From: JAEUUM01 sp038326165
GTDB lineage: Bacteria > Bacteroidota > Bacteroidia > Chitinophagales > Saprospiraceae
Reading direction: 5' to 3'
Assembly: GCA_038326165.1 (NCBI GenBank)
Contig: JBBQJT010000032.1
Span: 1 to 40,799 of the forward strand
Length of the DNA stretch: 40,799 nucleotides
Numbering within the stretch: position 1 is the first letter of the stretch; every line of letters starts with the position of its first letter. The notes below the pieces were generated by a model. The model worked only from the letters and a program-made list of their open reading frames with translations. It did not search any database and was not told where the DNA came from. Below, in pieces: positions 7,292 through 16,171 of this stretch. The position numbers and the translations under genes are program-made.

Positions 7292-8431
7292 TTGATAAAT
7301 AAAAGCTTAGGAATATTGGGCGGGGGCCAATTGGGTAGAATGTTGGTTGAAAAAGCCAATGCTTGGAATCTGAAATGCCTGATCCTCGATAAAAATGAAA
7401 ACTATCCTGCTGGAAACGTAGGGGCTGAATTTCTGGTTGGTGATTTTGACAACTACCAGGATGTTTTGGACTTTGGCCGAAAAGTGGACGTACTCACAGT
7501 TGAAATAGAACATGTCAACCTAGATGCCCTGCGTCAACTTCAAAAGGAGGGAAAAAAAATACATCCCAATCCTGAAGCACTTCATATCATCAAAGATAAG
7601 GGATTGCAAAAGGAGTTTTACACCAATAACGGTTTCCCGACTTCCCCTTTTACTTTATTTCCAGACTCTGATTTGATTGTTGAAGCAGTCAATAAAGGCA
7701 AAATCACTTTACCATTTGTTCAGAAAAGTAGACTATCAGGTTATGACGGACGTGGAGTTTTTATCGTAAAATCGGTTTTTGATCTGGATAATCTTTTGAA
7801 GGGCCCATCTTTAGTTGAGGAAATGGTGCAGATTGATACTGAAATATCGGTTATTGCCGCTCGAAATGAAGCAGGTGAAATTATTTGTTATCCCGCAGTA
7901 GATATGGAGTTTCACCCAATTGCAAATTTGGTAGAATATGTAAGTTACCCATCCATTGTACCTCAATCTATTCAAGAGAAAGCTACTCAATTGGCTGGCG
8001 AACTTATTGCAAAACTCCAGATATCGGGATTGCTCGCCGTCGAATTTTTTGTAGATAAAAGCGGAGGCTTAATCATTAATGAAATAGCTCCGAGACCACA
8101 CAATAGTGGCCATTTGAGCATGAATGCTGCCAAAACTTCACAATTTGAACAACATTTAAGAGGCGTCTTGAATTTGCCCTTGGGTGAGGCTCAATTCATG
8201 TCTCCGGGCGTAATGGTGAATTTGCTGGGGCAAGTTGGCTACTCAGGTAATGTAAAAATTGAAGGCACTCTGTCTGCTTTTCAAGAAAAAGGAACTTACC
8301 TCCATTGGTACGGTAAAGATACCACCAAACCTTACCGCAAAATGGGTCATGCAAACGTGTTGCATTCAGATGTTCGCAAGGCAATGAAAATTGCCAAAAA
8401 GATTTCATCACTTTTTCAAATTATATCATGA
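7292..8431 (+). CDS. purK: 5-(carboxyamino)imidazole ribonucleotide synthase
   Basis: An ATP-grasp enzyme that joins bicarbonate to AIR with ATP, giving N5-CAIR in purine synthesis. The 379 residues have the N-terminal GILGGGQLGRM (7-17), FVQKSRLSGYDGRGV in the ATP-grasp core and NEIAPRPHNSGH with the metal- and ATP-binding residues. The start must be TTG at 7292-7294: an in-frame stop lies at 7277, and the first ATG falls inside the nucleotide-binding motif. It overlaps purE by 4 bp (ATGA), so the two form a coupled operon that catalyses consecutive steps. Confidence 0.95.
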   Translation: MINKSLGILGGGQLGRMLVEKANAWNLKCLILDKNENYPAGNVGAEFLVGDFDNYQDVLDFGRKVDVLTVEIEHVNLDALRQLQKEGKKIHPNPEALHIIKDKGLQKEFYTNNGFPTSPFTLFPDSDLIVEAVNKGKITLPFVQKSRLSGYDGRGVFIVKSVFDLDNLLKGPSLVEEMVQIDTEISVIAARNEAGEIICYPAVDMEFHPIANLVEYVSYPSIVPQSIQEKATQLAGELIAKLQISGLLAVEFFVDKSGGLIINEIAPRPHNSGHLSMNAAKTSQFEQHLRGVLNLPLGEAQFMSPGVMVNLLGQVGYSGNVKIEGTLSAFQEKGTYLHWYGKDTTKPYRKMGHANVLHSDVRKAMKIAKKISSLFQIIS

Positions 8432-8910
8432 GCAAGCCAAAAGTAGGAATTATCATGGGTTCGGATTCGGACATGCCAATTATGACAAAAGCCAAAGAAA
8501 TATTGGACCAATTTGGGATTGAAAATGAAATCAGCATTATTTCTGCCCATCGTACTCCCGAGTTGATGTTCGAATATGCATCAAAAGCAGCAGATAGAGG
8601 CATTAAAGTCATTATAGCTGGCGCCGGCGGTGCTGCTCACTTGCCCGGTATGGTGGCATCTTTGACTGTATTGCCTGTGATAGGTGTTCCTATAAAATCA
8701 TCCAATTCTATTGATGGTTGGGATTCGGTTCTTTCCATTCTTCAAATGCCAAATGGAGTTCCCGTTGCTACAGTTGCATTAAATGGATCCCAAAATGCTG
8801 GAATATTGGCTGCGCAAATTATTGCTACTCAAGACGAGATATTAACCAAAACACTTTGGACGTATAAAGAATCACTTAAAGAAAAAGTGATGCGAATGAA
8901 CAGTCTATAA
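8428..8910 (+). CDS. purE: N5-CAIR mutase
   Basis: Class I PurE, which rearranges N5-CAIR to CAIR. The 160 residues contain IIMGSDSDMP (8-17), SAHRTPE (39-45) with the catalytic His41, and the AGAGGAAHLPGM loop, all diagnostic of the family. The short class I form fits with an adjacent purK. It starts at an ATG overlapping the purK stop. It ends 40 bp before the oppositely oriented methyltransferase; that gap holds the 14-bp palindrome AATTTCATGAAATT. Confidence 0.96.
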   Translation: MSKPKVGIIMGSDSDMPIMTKAKEILDQFGIENEISIISAHRTPELMFEYASKAADRGIKVIIAGAGGAAHLPGMVASLTVLPVIGVPIKSSNSIDGWDSVLSILQMPNGVPVATVALNGSQNAGILAAQIIATQDEILTKTLWTYKESLKEKVMRMNSL

Positions 8911-8950
8911 ATTTCATGAAATTCCGAACAGCTCTTTGGGGCTTATCTAA

Positions 8951-9490
8951 TTATTGAATTTGCCGATGATTTTGTTTCCAAAACTCATAAATAGCGACTC
9001 CCGTGGCTACACTTACATTCAAAGAGTGTTTCATTCCCTGTTGAACTATCTCAATACTTCCATCCACTTCTGACATCAATGCTTCACTTACTCCTTTCAT
9101 TTCATTGCCAATGATCAATGCATACTTTTTATTGGCATCGTACTCAAAAGCATGGAGTTTGATACTTTCCTTGGCTTGTTCCAAAGCGTAAATCTCAAAT
9201 TTGTGTAATCTCAATTCACGAATGATATCATGTGCATTTTCATGAAATTCCCACGGCACTGTTTCATTTGCACCAAGTGCGGTTTTATTGATTTCGGGAT
9301 GAGGCGGGATTGCGGTATAACCACTCAAATAGATTTTTTCTATCCCAAAGCCATCGGCTGAGCGAAATATTGAACCAACATTCAAACCGGATCTGATATT
9401 ATCGAGAATTAAAACTAACGGTATCCTCGCCACTTGCTGAAAACTTGAATGGCGTTGTTGGTAAATCTCTTCAGGACTAAACTTTTGCAT
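8951..9490 (-). CDS. TrmH/SpoU-family RNA 2'-O-methyltransferase
   Basis: A SPOUT-class methyltransferase of 179 residues. The three SpoU motifs are present: NIRSGLNVGSIFRSADGFG near the start, ALIIGNEMKGVSE in the middle, and HSLNVSVATGVAIYEFW at the end. These form the trefoil knot that binds SAM, with the conserved Asn, Arg, Glu and Ser residues of the 2'-O-methylation family. The RNA target is not visible from the sequence. The frame opens with a TTG at 9523, but the ATG at 9488-9490 gives MQKFSPEEIY, which matches how relatives begin, and shortens the overlap with pyrG to 14 bp. It lies directly downstream of pyrG on the same strand. Confidence 0.9.
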   Translation of the reverse strand: MQKFSPEEIYQQRHSSFQQVARIPLVLILDNIRSGLNVGSIFRSADGFGIEKIYLSGYTAIPPHPEINKTALGANETVPWEFHENAHDIIRELRLHKFEIYALEQAKESIKLHAFEYDANKKYALIIGNEMKGVSEALMSEVDGSIEIVQQGMKHSLNVSVATGVAIYEFWKQNHRQIQ

Positions 9491-11102
9491 CCGAAGCTTT
9501 GTATTTCTTGCAGGCTGCGACAAAATCTACAAAAAGTGGGTGTGGCTTCTCTACAGTACTTTTTAATTCGGGATGGTATTGAACACCCAAAAACCAAGGA
9601 TGATTCTGTAATTCCACAATTTCAACAAGTTCAGTATCAGGATTGATACCAGTAGCAATCAGTCCGGCAGCTTCAATTTGCTCTTTGTATTTATTATTGA
9701 ACTCAAATCTGTGGCGGTGTCGTTCCTGAATTTTAACGGACTTATAGGCTTTGTATGCTTTTGTTCCCTTTTCAATGACACATGAATAGGCTCCCAGACG
9801 CATAGTGCCTCCTTTTTGAGTTAGTACCTTTTGAGATTCCATCATATCTATTACGGGATCCTTGGTAAAAGAATTGACCTCAGTGGAAGAAGCTTCTTTT
9901 AATCCCAACACATTCCTTGCAAACTCAACTATAGCACATTGCATACCTAAGCATATTCCAAAAAACGGAATCCCGTTTTCACGAACGTATTTGATGGCCA
10001 TCAACTTACCTTCTATGCCCCTTTCACCAAATCCTGGAGCAACCAATACACCGTCGAGATCTTTGAATTTTTCCCATTCTTTGCTATTTGCATCTTCCAA
10101 TTTTTCGGAATGAATAGTTCGAATATCTACTTTGCAATTATTTACAACCCCAGCATGAACGAAAGATTCATAAATTGATTTATAAGCATCTTGTAACTCA
10201 TTGTATTTACCTATCAAACCAATCTTTACTGAACTTTTAGGGTTGCGCAATATTTCAAGGAAATTCCTCCAAGAATTAAGTACTGGCTCATGCGGGGCCT
10301 TCAAACGCAATTTGTGCATGACAATGTCATCAAGGCCTTCTTCTTCCATCAACAGTGGAACTGCATAAATAGTATCTGCATCTAAGGCTTCAATAACTGC
10401 CTTTTCTTCAACATTGCAAAACAAGGCAATTTTACGTCTCAAATCTTTTCCAAGAGCCTTTTCAGTTCTACAAACCAATATATCAGGTTGAATGCCTGAA
10501 CGCAATAATTCTTTGACGGAGTGTTGGGTAGGTTTTGTTTTGAGTTCTTTAGCGGCCTTGAGGTAGGGAACTAAAGTCAAGTGAATCACCATGCAATTTT
10601 CAGCGCCTTGTTCCCATCTGAGTTGTCGCAATGCCTCCAAATAAGGCAAGGATTCAATATCGCCAACGGTTCCACCCAATTCTGTTATGATTACATCAAA
10701 TTTCTTATCAGTACTTAACAGTTTCATTCTACGTTTGATCTCATTGGTGATATGTGGCACAACCTGTACAGTTTTACCCAGATAATCACCTCTTCGCTCC
10801 TTATCAATAACAGATTGATAAATCCTTCCTGTGGTTACGTTATTGGCTTGTGAGGTTGGGATATTGAGAAATCGCTCATAATGGCCTAAATCTAAATCTG
10901 TTTCTGCTCCATCATCCGTTACAAAACATTCTCCATGCTCATAAGGATTCAAAGTGCCTGGATCAACGTTGATGTAGGGATCAAACTTTTGTATGGTAAC
11001 CCGAAGGCCACGAGACTGTAAAAGCTTAGCTAAAGATGCAGAAATTATACCTTTTCCCAAAGAAGAGGTAACACCGCCGGTAACAAATATAAATTTGGAC
11101 AT
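9477..11102 (-). CDS. pyrG: CTP synthase (glutamine-hydrolysing)
   Basis: This enzyme converts UTP to CTP with ATP and glutamine-derived ammonia. The 541-residue length is standard. The N-terminal synthase domain has GGVTSSLGKG (9-18), QKFDPYINVDPG (38-49) and ELGGTVGDIES. The C-terminal class I amidotransferase domain carries Cys384 (FGICLGMQC), with His510 and Glu512 (QYHPE) completing the triad. The ATG is at 11102. A weak -7-like sequence (TACCTTTA, 11131-11138 minus) lies in the 61-bp gap after the LysR-type regulator gene. Confidence 0.98.
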   Translation of the reverse strand: MSKFIFVTGGVTSSLGKGIISASLAKLLQSRGLRVTIQKFDPYINVDPGTLNPYEHGECFVTDDGAETDLDLGHYERFLNIPTSQANNVTTGRIYQSVIDKERRGDYLGKTVQVVPHITNEIKRRMKLLSTDKKFDVIITELGGTVGDIESLPYLEALRQLRWEQGAENCMVIHLTLVPYLKAAKELKTKPTQHSVKELLRSGIQPDILVCRTEKALGKDLRRKIALFCNVEEKAVIEALDADTIYAVPLLMEEEGLDDIVMHKLRLKAPHEPVLNSWRNFLEILRNPKSSVKIGLIGKYNELQDAYKSIYESFVHAGVVNNCKVDIRTIHSEKLEDANSKEWEKFKDLDGVLVAPGFGERGIEGKLMAIKYVRENGIPFFGICLGMQCAIVEFARNVLGLKEASSTEVNSFTKDPVIDMMESQKVLTQKGGTMRLGAYSCVIEKGTKAYKAYKSVKIQERHRHRFEFNNKYKEQIEAAGLIATGINPDTELVEIVELQNHPWFLGVQYHPELKSTVEKPHPLFVDFVAACKKYKASDAKV

Positions 11103-11163
11103 GCCGAATCAAGATAACTGGTTCGGGGCGTAAAGGTAGAAATTACTATCTAGAATTTTTGCA

Positions 11164-12102
11164 TTATTGTGTCCATGAGATAATATTTTCAGGATTATTA
11201 TCCATTACTTCTTTGGGAAGATGTGCCAATATTTCTGATTGAAGTAGTTTTATCAGTCTACTTTTCAATTTACTTCGTTTGGTAACAAGGCTTATTTCAC
11301 GAACTGGCTGAGGCATTGGAAAATCTCGCAATCTCTTTTGTTCCTCCAACGTGAAGTTTAATGTTGCTAACTGAGGCATAACGGTACTGCCATCACGTAC
11401 GTCAATAATTCGCTTAATTGTTTCCAGACTTCCAGATTCAAATTTCAATCGGGGTTTGTGGCTGTGGTCAGCTTGATTGCAAATGTTGATAACTTGGTTT
11501 CTAAAACAGTTTCCTTCTTTCAATAACCAAACTTCATTGATATCGATATCCTTGTAATCTATTTTGGCCTTACTCAAATTTTTATGCCCCGCGGATAAAT
11601 AAAGCATGAATCTTTCATAAAATAATGGTGTTTCGGTCAATGAAGCCTCATGAATAGGCGTAACCAATAAGCCAACATCTACCAAATCATATTTGATTTT
11701 GTTGATCAGTTGTTCAGATTGAAGTTCATCCACTTGAAGTTCAATATCTGGATATTTTTTCATAAAACTCGGCAATAAGAGTGGCAATATATATGGACTT
11801 AAAGTAGGAATGATCCCAAGTCTAAGTTCTCCATGAAACGCTCCTATTTGATCTGTTACCAACTCTTTTATTTTATATACCTCAGTAACAGCGATACGTG
11901 CCTGATGGATAATTTCACGTCCAATATCAGTTGTCAATACTGGTTTGCGTGATCGATCAAAAATCATGACACCCAGATCATCCTCAATTTTTTTTACCTG
12001 CATGCTTAAGGTTGGCTGAGTAACAAATAAGTGTTTCGCAGCAGAAGCATAATTGCGGTGTGTGTCTATAGCTATTAAATACTCTAATTGGATCAAGGTC
12101 AT
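11164..12102 (-). CDS. oxyR: LysR-type regulator, OxyR-like
   Basis: A 312-residue LysR-family transcription factor. The N-terminal winged helix-turn-helix (about 1-60) includes NYASAAKHLFVTQPTLSMQV. The rest is a periplasmic-binding-protein-like effector domain. Residues Cys199 and Cys208 (GNCFRNQVINIC) match the redox pair of E. coli OxyR both in number and in the 9-residue spacing, with the following Arg also kept. This supports peroxide sensing by disulphide formation. Typical targets (catalase, AhpC, Dps) are not in the window. It lies about 40 bp beyond the dnaK terminator on the same strand. AGTCA and TGACT half-sites (12123-12141) upstream of its ATG could be an autoregulatory site. 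Confidence 0.88.
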   Translation of the reverse strand: MTLIQLEYLIAIDTHRNYASAAKHLFVTQPTLSMQVKKIEDDLGVMIFDRSRKPVLTTDIGREIIHQARIAVTEVYKIKELVTDQIGAFHGELRLGIIPTLSPYILPLLLPSFMKKYPDIELQVDELQSEQLINKIKYDLVDVGLLVTPIHEASLTETPLFYERFMLYLSAGHKNLSKAKIDYKDIDINEVWLLKEGNCFRNQVINICNQADHSHKPRLKFESGSLETIKRIIDVRDGSTVMPQLATLNFTLEEQKRLRDFPMPQPVREISLVTKRSKLKSRLIKLLQSEILAHLPKEVMDNNPENIISWTQ

Positions 12103-12144
12103 GAAAACAAAATTTGGTAAAAAGTCACCGAGATTTTGACTAAT

Positions 12145-12178
12145 AAAAAAAGCCTTGCCGTTATATACGACAAGGCCA
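12145..12178 (-). terminator. Rho-independent terminator after dnaK
   Basis: On the minus strand the hairpin arms GCCTTG and CAAGGC (12171-12176 and 12152-12157) extend inward with one mismatch, and a run of seven T follows (12145-12151). It lies 26 bp past the dnaK stop and ends the dnaK transcript before the OxyR-like gene. Confidence 0.85.
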
Positions 12179-12203
12179 GATTATAAGTTTTACTTATCAA
12201 AGT

Positions 12204-14093
12204 TTATTTTACTTCTTCAAACTCTGCATCAGTTACGTCTTCTTTTTGAGTATTGGAAGATTGGTCTGCTGATTCAGCTGTTGGATTGCCTTGAGTAGCC
12301 TTGTACATATCTTCACTTGCCGCAGTCCAAGCATTATTCAGTGCTTCAGAAGAAGAATCGATCTCAGCAATGTTTTGAGCCTCGTGTGCAGACTTCAGAG
12401 ACTTCAGACATTCTTCAATAACAGATTTTTTGTCCTCAGGAAGTTTGTCACCGTACTCTTTAATTTGACGCTCTGTTTGGAATATCAAATTATCGGCGGC
12501 GTTCAATTTCTCAACTCTTTCTTTAGTTTCTTTGTCGACTTCGGCGTTTGCTACGGCTTCGGCTTTCATTCTCTCAATTTCTTCTTTAGAAAGCCCTGTA
12601 GAAGCTTCTATTCGGATGTTTTGTGACTTACCTGTTCCTTTTTCAAGAGCAGATACATTCAATATTCCATTAGCGTCAATATCAAAAGATACTTCAACCT
12701 GTGGAATTCCGCGTGGTGCAGGAGGAATACCATCCAATATAAAGCGCCCTACAGTACGGTTATCTCTAGCCATTGGACGTTCGCCTTGAAGAATGTGTAT
12801 TTCCACTGAAGCCTGACTGTCTGAAGCTGTAGAGTAGATTTTGGCTTTCTTGGTAGGAATAGTTGAATTGGATTCAATTACCACATCATACACTCCGCCC
12901 ATTGTTTCAATCCCAAAAGAAAGTGGTGTAACATCCAACAACAATACATCTTGTACATCGCCAGATAATACTCCGCCTTGTATAGCAGCGCCTATAGCAA
13001 CCACCTCATCAGGATTTACTGAACGGTTTGGTTTTTTGCCAAAAAATTCTTCGACTGCTTGTTGAATTCTAGGAATACGTGTAGAACCACCAACCAATAT
13101 TACTTCATCGATTTTGTCACGAGATATCCCAGAGTCAGCTAACGCTTTACGACATGGCTCTAGAGTTGCCTGCACCAACGCATCGCTCAATTGCTCAAAT
13201 TTTGCTCTGGATAATTTTAATACCAAGTGCTTGGGAACACCGTCAACCGCAGTGATGTAAGGTAAATTAACCTCAGTTTCTATTGAAGATGATAGTTCTA
13301 TTTTGGCTTTTTCGGCAGCATCCTTAAGACGTTGCAATGCCATAGGATCCTTGCGCAAGTCAATGTTCTCTGATGACTTGAAGCTATCTGCCAAATAATC
13401 AATAATTATTCTGTCAAAATCGTCACCACCTAAATGTGTATCGCCGTTTGTTGATTTCACTTCAAAAACACCGTCACCCAATTCAAGAATTGAGATATCA
13501 AATGTTCCTCCGCCAAGATCATAAACCGCAATGGTCATATCCTTACCACCTTTATCCAAACCATAGGCCAAGGCAGCAGCAGTTGGCTCATTTATGATCC
13601 TTTTGATAGTGATACCAGCAATTTCACCTGCTTCTTTAGTGGCTTGTCTTTGAGAATCATTGAAATAAGCAGGAACAGTTACCACCGCTTCAAGTACATC
13701 TTGTCCGAGATAGTCTTCAGCAACTTTCTTCATTTTTTGAAGAATCATAGCTGAAATTTCTTGTGGAGAATATAAGCGAGAGTCAATATCGACTCTTACA
13801 GTGTCATTGTCACCTTTCACTACTTTGTAAGCTGAGTGACTTGCTTCTTTGGTTGATTCTGAAAATCGACCACCCATAAATCTTTTGATTGATGCAATGG
13901 TTTTTTGCGGATTGGTTATGGCCTGTCTTTTTGCAGGGTCACCAACTTTACGTTCTCCATTGTCCAAAAATGCTACTACTGATGGTGTAGTTCTTTTTCC
14001 TTCATCGTTTGGAATCACGACTGGCTCTTTGCCTTCCATAACAGCAACGCAAGAGTTCGTAGTTCCTAAGTCAATTCCTATAATTTTTCCCAT
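12204..14093 (-). CDS. dnaK: Hsp70 chaperone DnaK
   Basis: An ATP-dependent Hsp70 that binds unfolded peptides with DnaJ and GrpE. The 629 residues include the ATPase signature GIDLGTTNSCVAVMEG (5-20), YDLGGGTFDIS, and VILVGGSTRIPRIQ in the nucleotide domain. The linker DVLLLDVTPLS is followed by the substrate-binding domain and a helical lid, and the protein ends in the acidic tail DVTDAEFEEVK. dnaJ and grpE are not adjacent. A palindrome about 105-127 bp upstream of the ATG may be a heat-shock control site, and a strong terminator follows the gene. Confidence 0.99.
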   Translation of the reverse strand: MGKIIGIDLGTTNSCVAVMEGKEPVVIPNDEGKRTTPSVVAFLDNGERKVGDPAKRQAITNPQKTIASIKRFMGGRFSESTKEASHSAYKVVKGDNDTVRVDIDSRLYSPQEISAMILQKMKKVAEDYLGQDVLEAVVTVPAYFNDSQRQATKEAGEIAGITIKRIINEPTAAALAYGLDKGGKDMTIAVYDLGGGTFDISILELGDGVFEVKSTNGDTHLGGDDFDRIIIDYLADSFKSSENIDLRKDPMALQRLKDAAEKAKIELSSSIETEVNLPYITAVDGVPKHLVLKLSRAKFEQLSDALVQATLEPCRKALADSGISRDKIDEVILVGGSTRIPRIQQAVEEFFGKKPNRSVNPDEVVAIGAAIQGGVLSGDVQDVLLLDVTPLSFGIETMGGVYDVVIESNSTIPTKKAKIYSTASDSQASVEIHILQGERPMARDNRTVGRFILDGIPPAPRGIPQVEVSFDIDANGILNVSALEKGTGKSQNIRIEASTGLSKEEIERMKAEAVANAEVDKETKERVEKLNAADNLIFQTERQIKEYGDKLPEDKKSVIEECLKSLKSAHEAQNIAEIDSSSEALNNAWTAASEDMYKATQGNPTAESADQSSNTQKEDVTDAEFEEVK

Positions 14094-14198
14094 TTGTATA
14101 AATTTTCAGTTAATACTTTTTTATCAATAGGTGTGCCATTGAAAAAAGCTTGAAATTTTATGTCATAATGGCTTAAAATAGTCGCATCAGATCAACAA

Positions 14199-14220
14199 TT
14201 CTGTCAGACCGCTGACAAAA
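14199..14220. promoter_or_regulatory. Palindrome upstream of dnaK, candidate operator
   Basis: TTCTGTCAG (14199-14207) and CTGACAAAA (14212-14220) form a near-perfect inverted repeat with a 4-base centre (ACCG); the inner TGTCAG/CTGACA arms are exact. It lies just past the stop of the DUF4249 gene and roughly 110 bp before the dnaK ATG. It is not the HrcA/CIRCE sequence. I infer an operator from symmetry and position only; an RNA hairpin at the end of the upstream transcript is the alternative, though no T-run follows on the minus strand. Confidence 0.4.
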
Positions 14221-14231
14221 AGACTTATATT

Positions 14232-15239
14232 TTATTGAAAACCTAACTTAGAAGTGTATATTCCTTCGCTCAATGAATCTCTAGTTGATGTATTCAAGGA
14301 AAAATCTCCTTGCTGCAAAAGTGATCTGGAGGAAAAAATACCGACACCGTTTTTGATGTTAGAATAATTTGGTACAATTTGACTGCTTGTAATACCAGAG
14401 CTAGCGTCAAGCAGTGCAAAATAATCCACAAATTCCTCACCGCCAGCATATACCTTAAACCCTACAGTCGTCAAAGATCGTTTGATTCCATTTGCTGCAG
14501 GAATTGTAGCTCCCAAGAATTTAAAAAAATCATCTCCTTTAAAGAAACCTGAAACTCTGGAATCCAAGTCCTGAGGACGTGTAATTTTATCATCAAACTT
14601 CCATTCCAAGGTTTTGGCTGTAAACACATTGGGCTTTGCCAAGGAGTTTTCGGAATAATTAATCAACATTGAAACGGAATAAAGCCTTGCTACTTTTTCG
14701 GAAGATTTCCAACTTACCCTAATTTTATTCAGATACGGAATAGGAAAAGGATTGGAAGGCTCAGATTGTATGAATGTATATGAACCTACCATTTTTGTTG
14801 TGGATTCAGCCACAACCTTTCCCGTTATTTCCTCTACAATGCTCAATTTGTAAGATTCGTTCTCTTTAAGTTCAACTCCAACAGATGGCAATTTATACAC
14901 CCAATTAGGCGCATTAGCAAAAACACCTGTAGGTTTTTGAAAGCCTTCCAGATTGCCATCAACCCTTGTAAAGCTCCAAGATTTGCCATTTGACACCCTT
15001 GTTATTAAAACAGAAATGCCCTCAAAAAATAAGGAATCAATATTCTGTGCGGTCAATAAAGCGTTAGTATTTGGATCCAAAAACACCTTTTGTACCCGAA
15101 TATATTGATTGCTTGCTTGGATGTCTAAAAAACCATAAACAACAGGGATGGGGCGCCAATCAGCATTGAGGTTCAGATCATTTGAACATGAGGAACTTAA
15201 AATGCTAATTACTAATAGAACTTGAATAATTTTATACAT
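14232..15239 (-). CDS. DUF4249-family lipoprotein
   Basis: A 335-residue exported lipoprotein. From the chosen ATG (15237-15239) it opens with MYKIIQVLLVISILSSSCSN, a signal peptide with a lipobox cysteine near residue 18. The early DWRPIPVVYGFLDI and the FLDPN segment resemble DUF4249 proteins, a Bacteroidota family often encoded near TonB-dependent receptors; no receptor is adjacent here. The rest is predicted beta-rich with no catalytic motif. The frame is open for 10 more codons upstream, but those run through the -7 promoter box and would put residues ahead of the signal peptide, so I rejected that start. The substrate and partner are unknown. Confidence 0.75.
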   Translation of the reverse strand: MYKIIQVLLVISILSSSCSNDLNLNADWRPIPVVYGFLDIQASNQYIRVQKVFLDPNTNALLTAQNIDSLFFEGISVLITRVSNGKSWSFTRVDGNLEGFQKPTGVFANAPNWVYKLPSVGVELKENESYKLSIVEEITGKVVAESTTKMVGSYTFIQSEPSNPFPIPYLNKIRVSWKSSEKVARLYSVSMLINYSENSLAKPNVFTAKTLEWKFDDKITRPQDLDSRVSGFFKGDDFFKFLGATIPAANGIKRSLTTVGFKVYAGGEEFVDYFALLDASSGITSSQIVPNYSNIKNGVGIFSSRSLLQQGDFSLNTSTRDSLSEGIYTSKLGFQ

Positions 15240-15243
15240 ACTG

Positions 15244-15251
15244 CAAATATA
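15244..15251 (-). promoter_or_regulatory. -7 box immediately before the DUF4249 ATG
   Basis: TATATTTG on the minus strand fits TAnnTTTG and ends 4 bases before the ATG at 15239. This is the same spacing as at speB and again predicts a leaderless transcript. A clear -33 element was not found. Confidence 0.5.
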
Positions 15252-15296
15252 CGGGTTAATGCCAATCATGATCTATTTTTTAACATAACGTATTTT

Positions 15297-15330
15297 TTTG
15301 TCATGGAATGTGCGAAAACTTATAACTTTC
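15297..15330 (+). promoter_or_regulatory. Candidate panB promoter
   Basis: TTTG at 15297-15300 is followed after 22 bases by TAACTTTC (15323-15330), one base off the -7 consensus. The spacing is near that described for Bacteroidota. The expected leader to the panB ATG is about 22 nt. Confidence 0.4.
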
Positions 15331-15355
15331 CGCTTTAAATCAATAACAGTTAGTT

Positions 15356-16171
15356 ATGTCAGTAGAAAAACAGATCAAAAGAATAACAGTTCACATTCTT
15401 CAAGCAATGAAAGAAAGAGGTGAAAAAATTTCAATGCTGACTGCCTATGACTTTTCAATGGCCAGAATAATCGATGAAGCGGGCATTGAAATCATTTTAG
15501 TTGGAGACTCGGCCTCAAATGTAATGGCAGGACATGAAACTACATTGCCCATTACTTTGGATCAAATGATATACCATGCTCAAAGCGTGGTTAGAGGTGT
15601 CAGCAGAGCGCTAGTAATAGTTGATCTGCCTTTTGGATCATATCAAGGCAACTCAAAAAAGGCCCTCGACTCTACAATCCGTATTATGAAGGAATCTGGT
15701 GCTCATGGTGTAAAATTGGAGGGAGGACAAGAAATTGCGGATTCAGTCAAGAGAATACTATCAGCCGGAGTTCCAGTTATGGCACACCTTGGTTTGACGC
15801 CTCAATCTATATACAAATTCGGAACTTATGAAGTACGGGCAAGAGAAGACGCTGAGGCTGAACGCTTGAAATCAGATGCCCTTCTTATGCAAAAATTAGG
15901 CTGTTTTGCTGTTTTGATGGAAAAAATTCCAGCCACTTTGGCGAAAGAAGTAACAGAACAATTATTGATACCTACTATTGGTATCGGAGCTGGCAAATAT
16001 GTTGATGGACAGGTATTGGTGACCCATGACTTACTTGGCCTAACAAAAGAGTTTAAACCGCGTTTCTTAAGAAGGTACATGAATTTGTTTGAAGATATTC
16101 AAGGTGCAGTTGAGAATTATATTAAGGATATTAAAGAAAAAGACTTCCCTAACGATCAAGAGCAATATTGA
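15356..16171 (+). CDS. panB: 3-methyl-2-oxobutanoate hydroxymethyltransferase
   Basis: PanB transfers a hydroxymethyl group from methylene-tetrahydrofolate to ketoisovalerate, forming ketopantoate for pantothenate and CoA. The 271-residue TIM-barrel protein shows MLTAYDFSMARI (27-38), LVGDSASNVMAGHETTLPIT with the Mg-binding Asp51, HLGLTPQS, and PTIGIGAGKYVDGQVLV near the end. The other pantothenate genes are not adjacent. Its stop overlaps the next ATG (TGATG), so it probably leads a panB-mltG-tilS operon. Confidence 0.96.
   Translation: MSVEKQIKRITVHILQAMKERGEKISMLTAYDFSMARIIDEAGIEIILVGDSASNVMAGHETTLPITLDQMIYHAQSVVRGVSRALVIVDLPFGSYQGNSKKALDSTIRIMKESGAHGVKLEGGQEIADSVKRILSAGVPVMAHLGLTPQSIYKFGTYEVRAREDAEAERLKSDALLMQKLGCFAVLMEKIPATLAKEVTEQLLIPTIGIGAGKYVDGQVLVTHDLLGLTKEFKPRFLRRYMNLFEDIQGAVENYIKDIKEKDFPNDQEQY

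Noticed and set aside
9491..9523. TTG start for the TrmH-like gene
   Set aside because: It deepens the overlap with pyrG to 47 bp and adds residues not seen at the start of relatives; the ATG at 9490 fits better.
12291..12626. Plus-strand frames inside dnaK and other long genes
   Set aside because: They are antisense to confidently identified genes, with no signals of their own.
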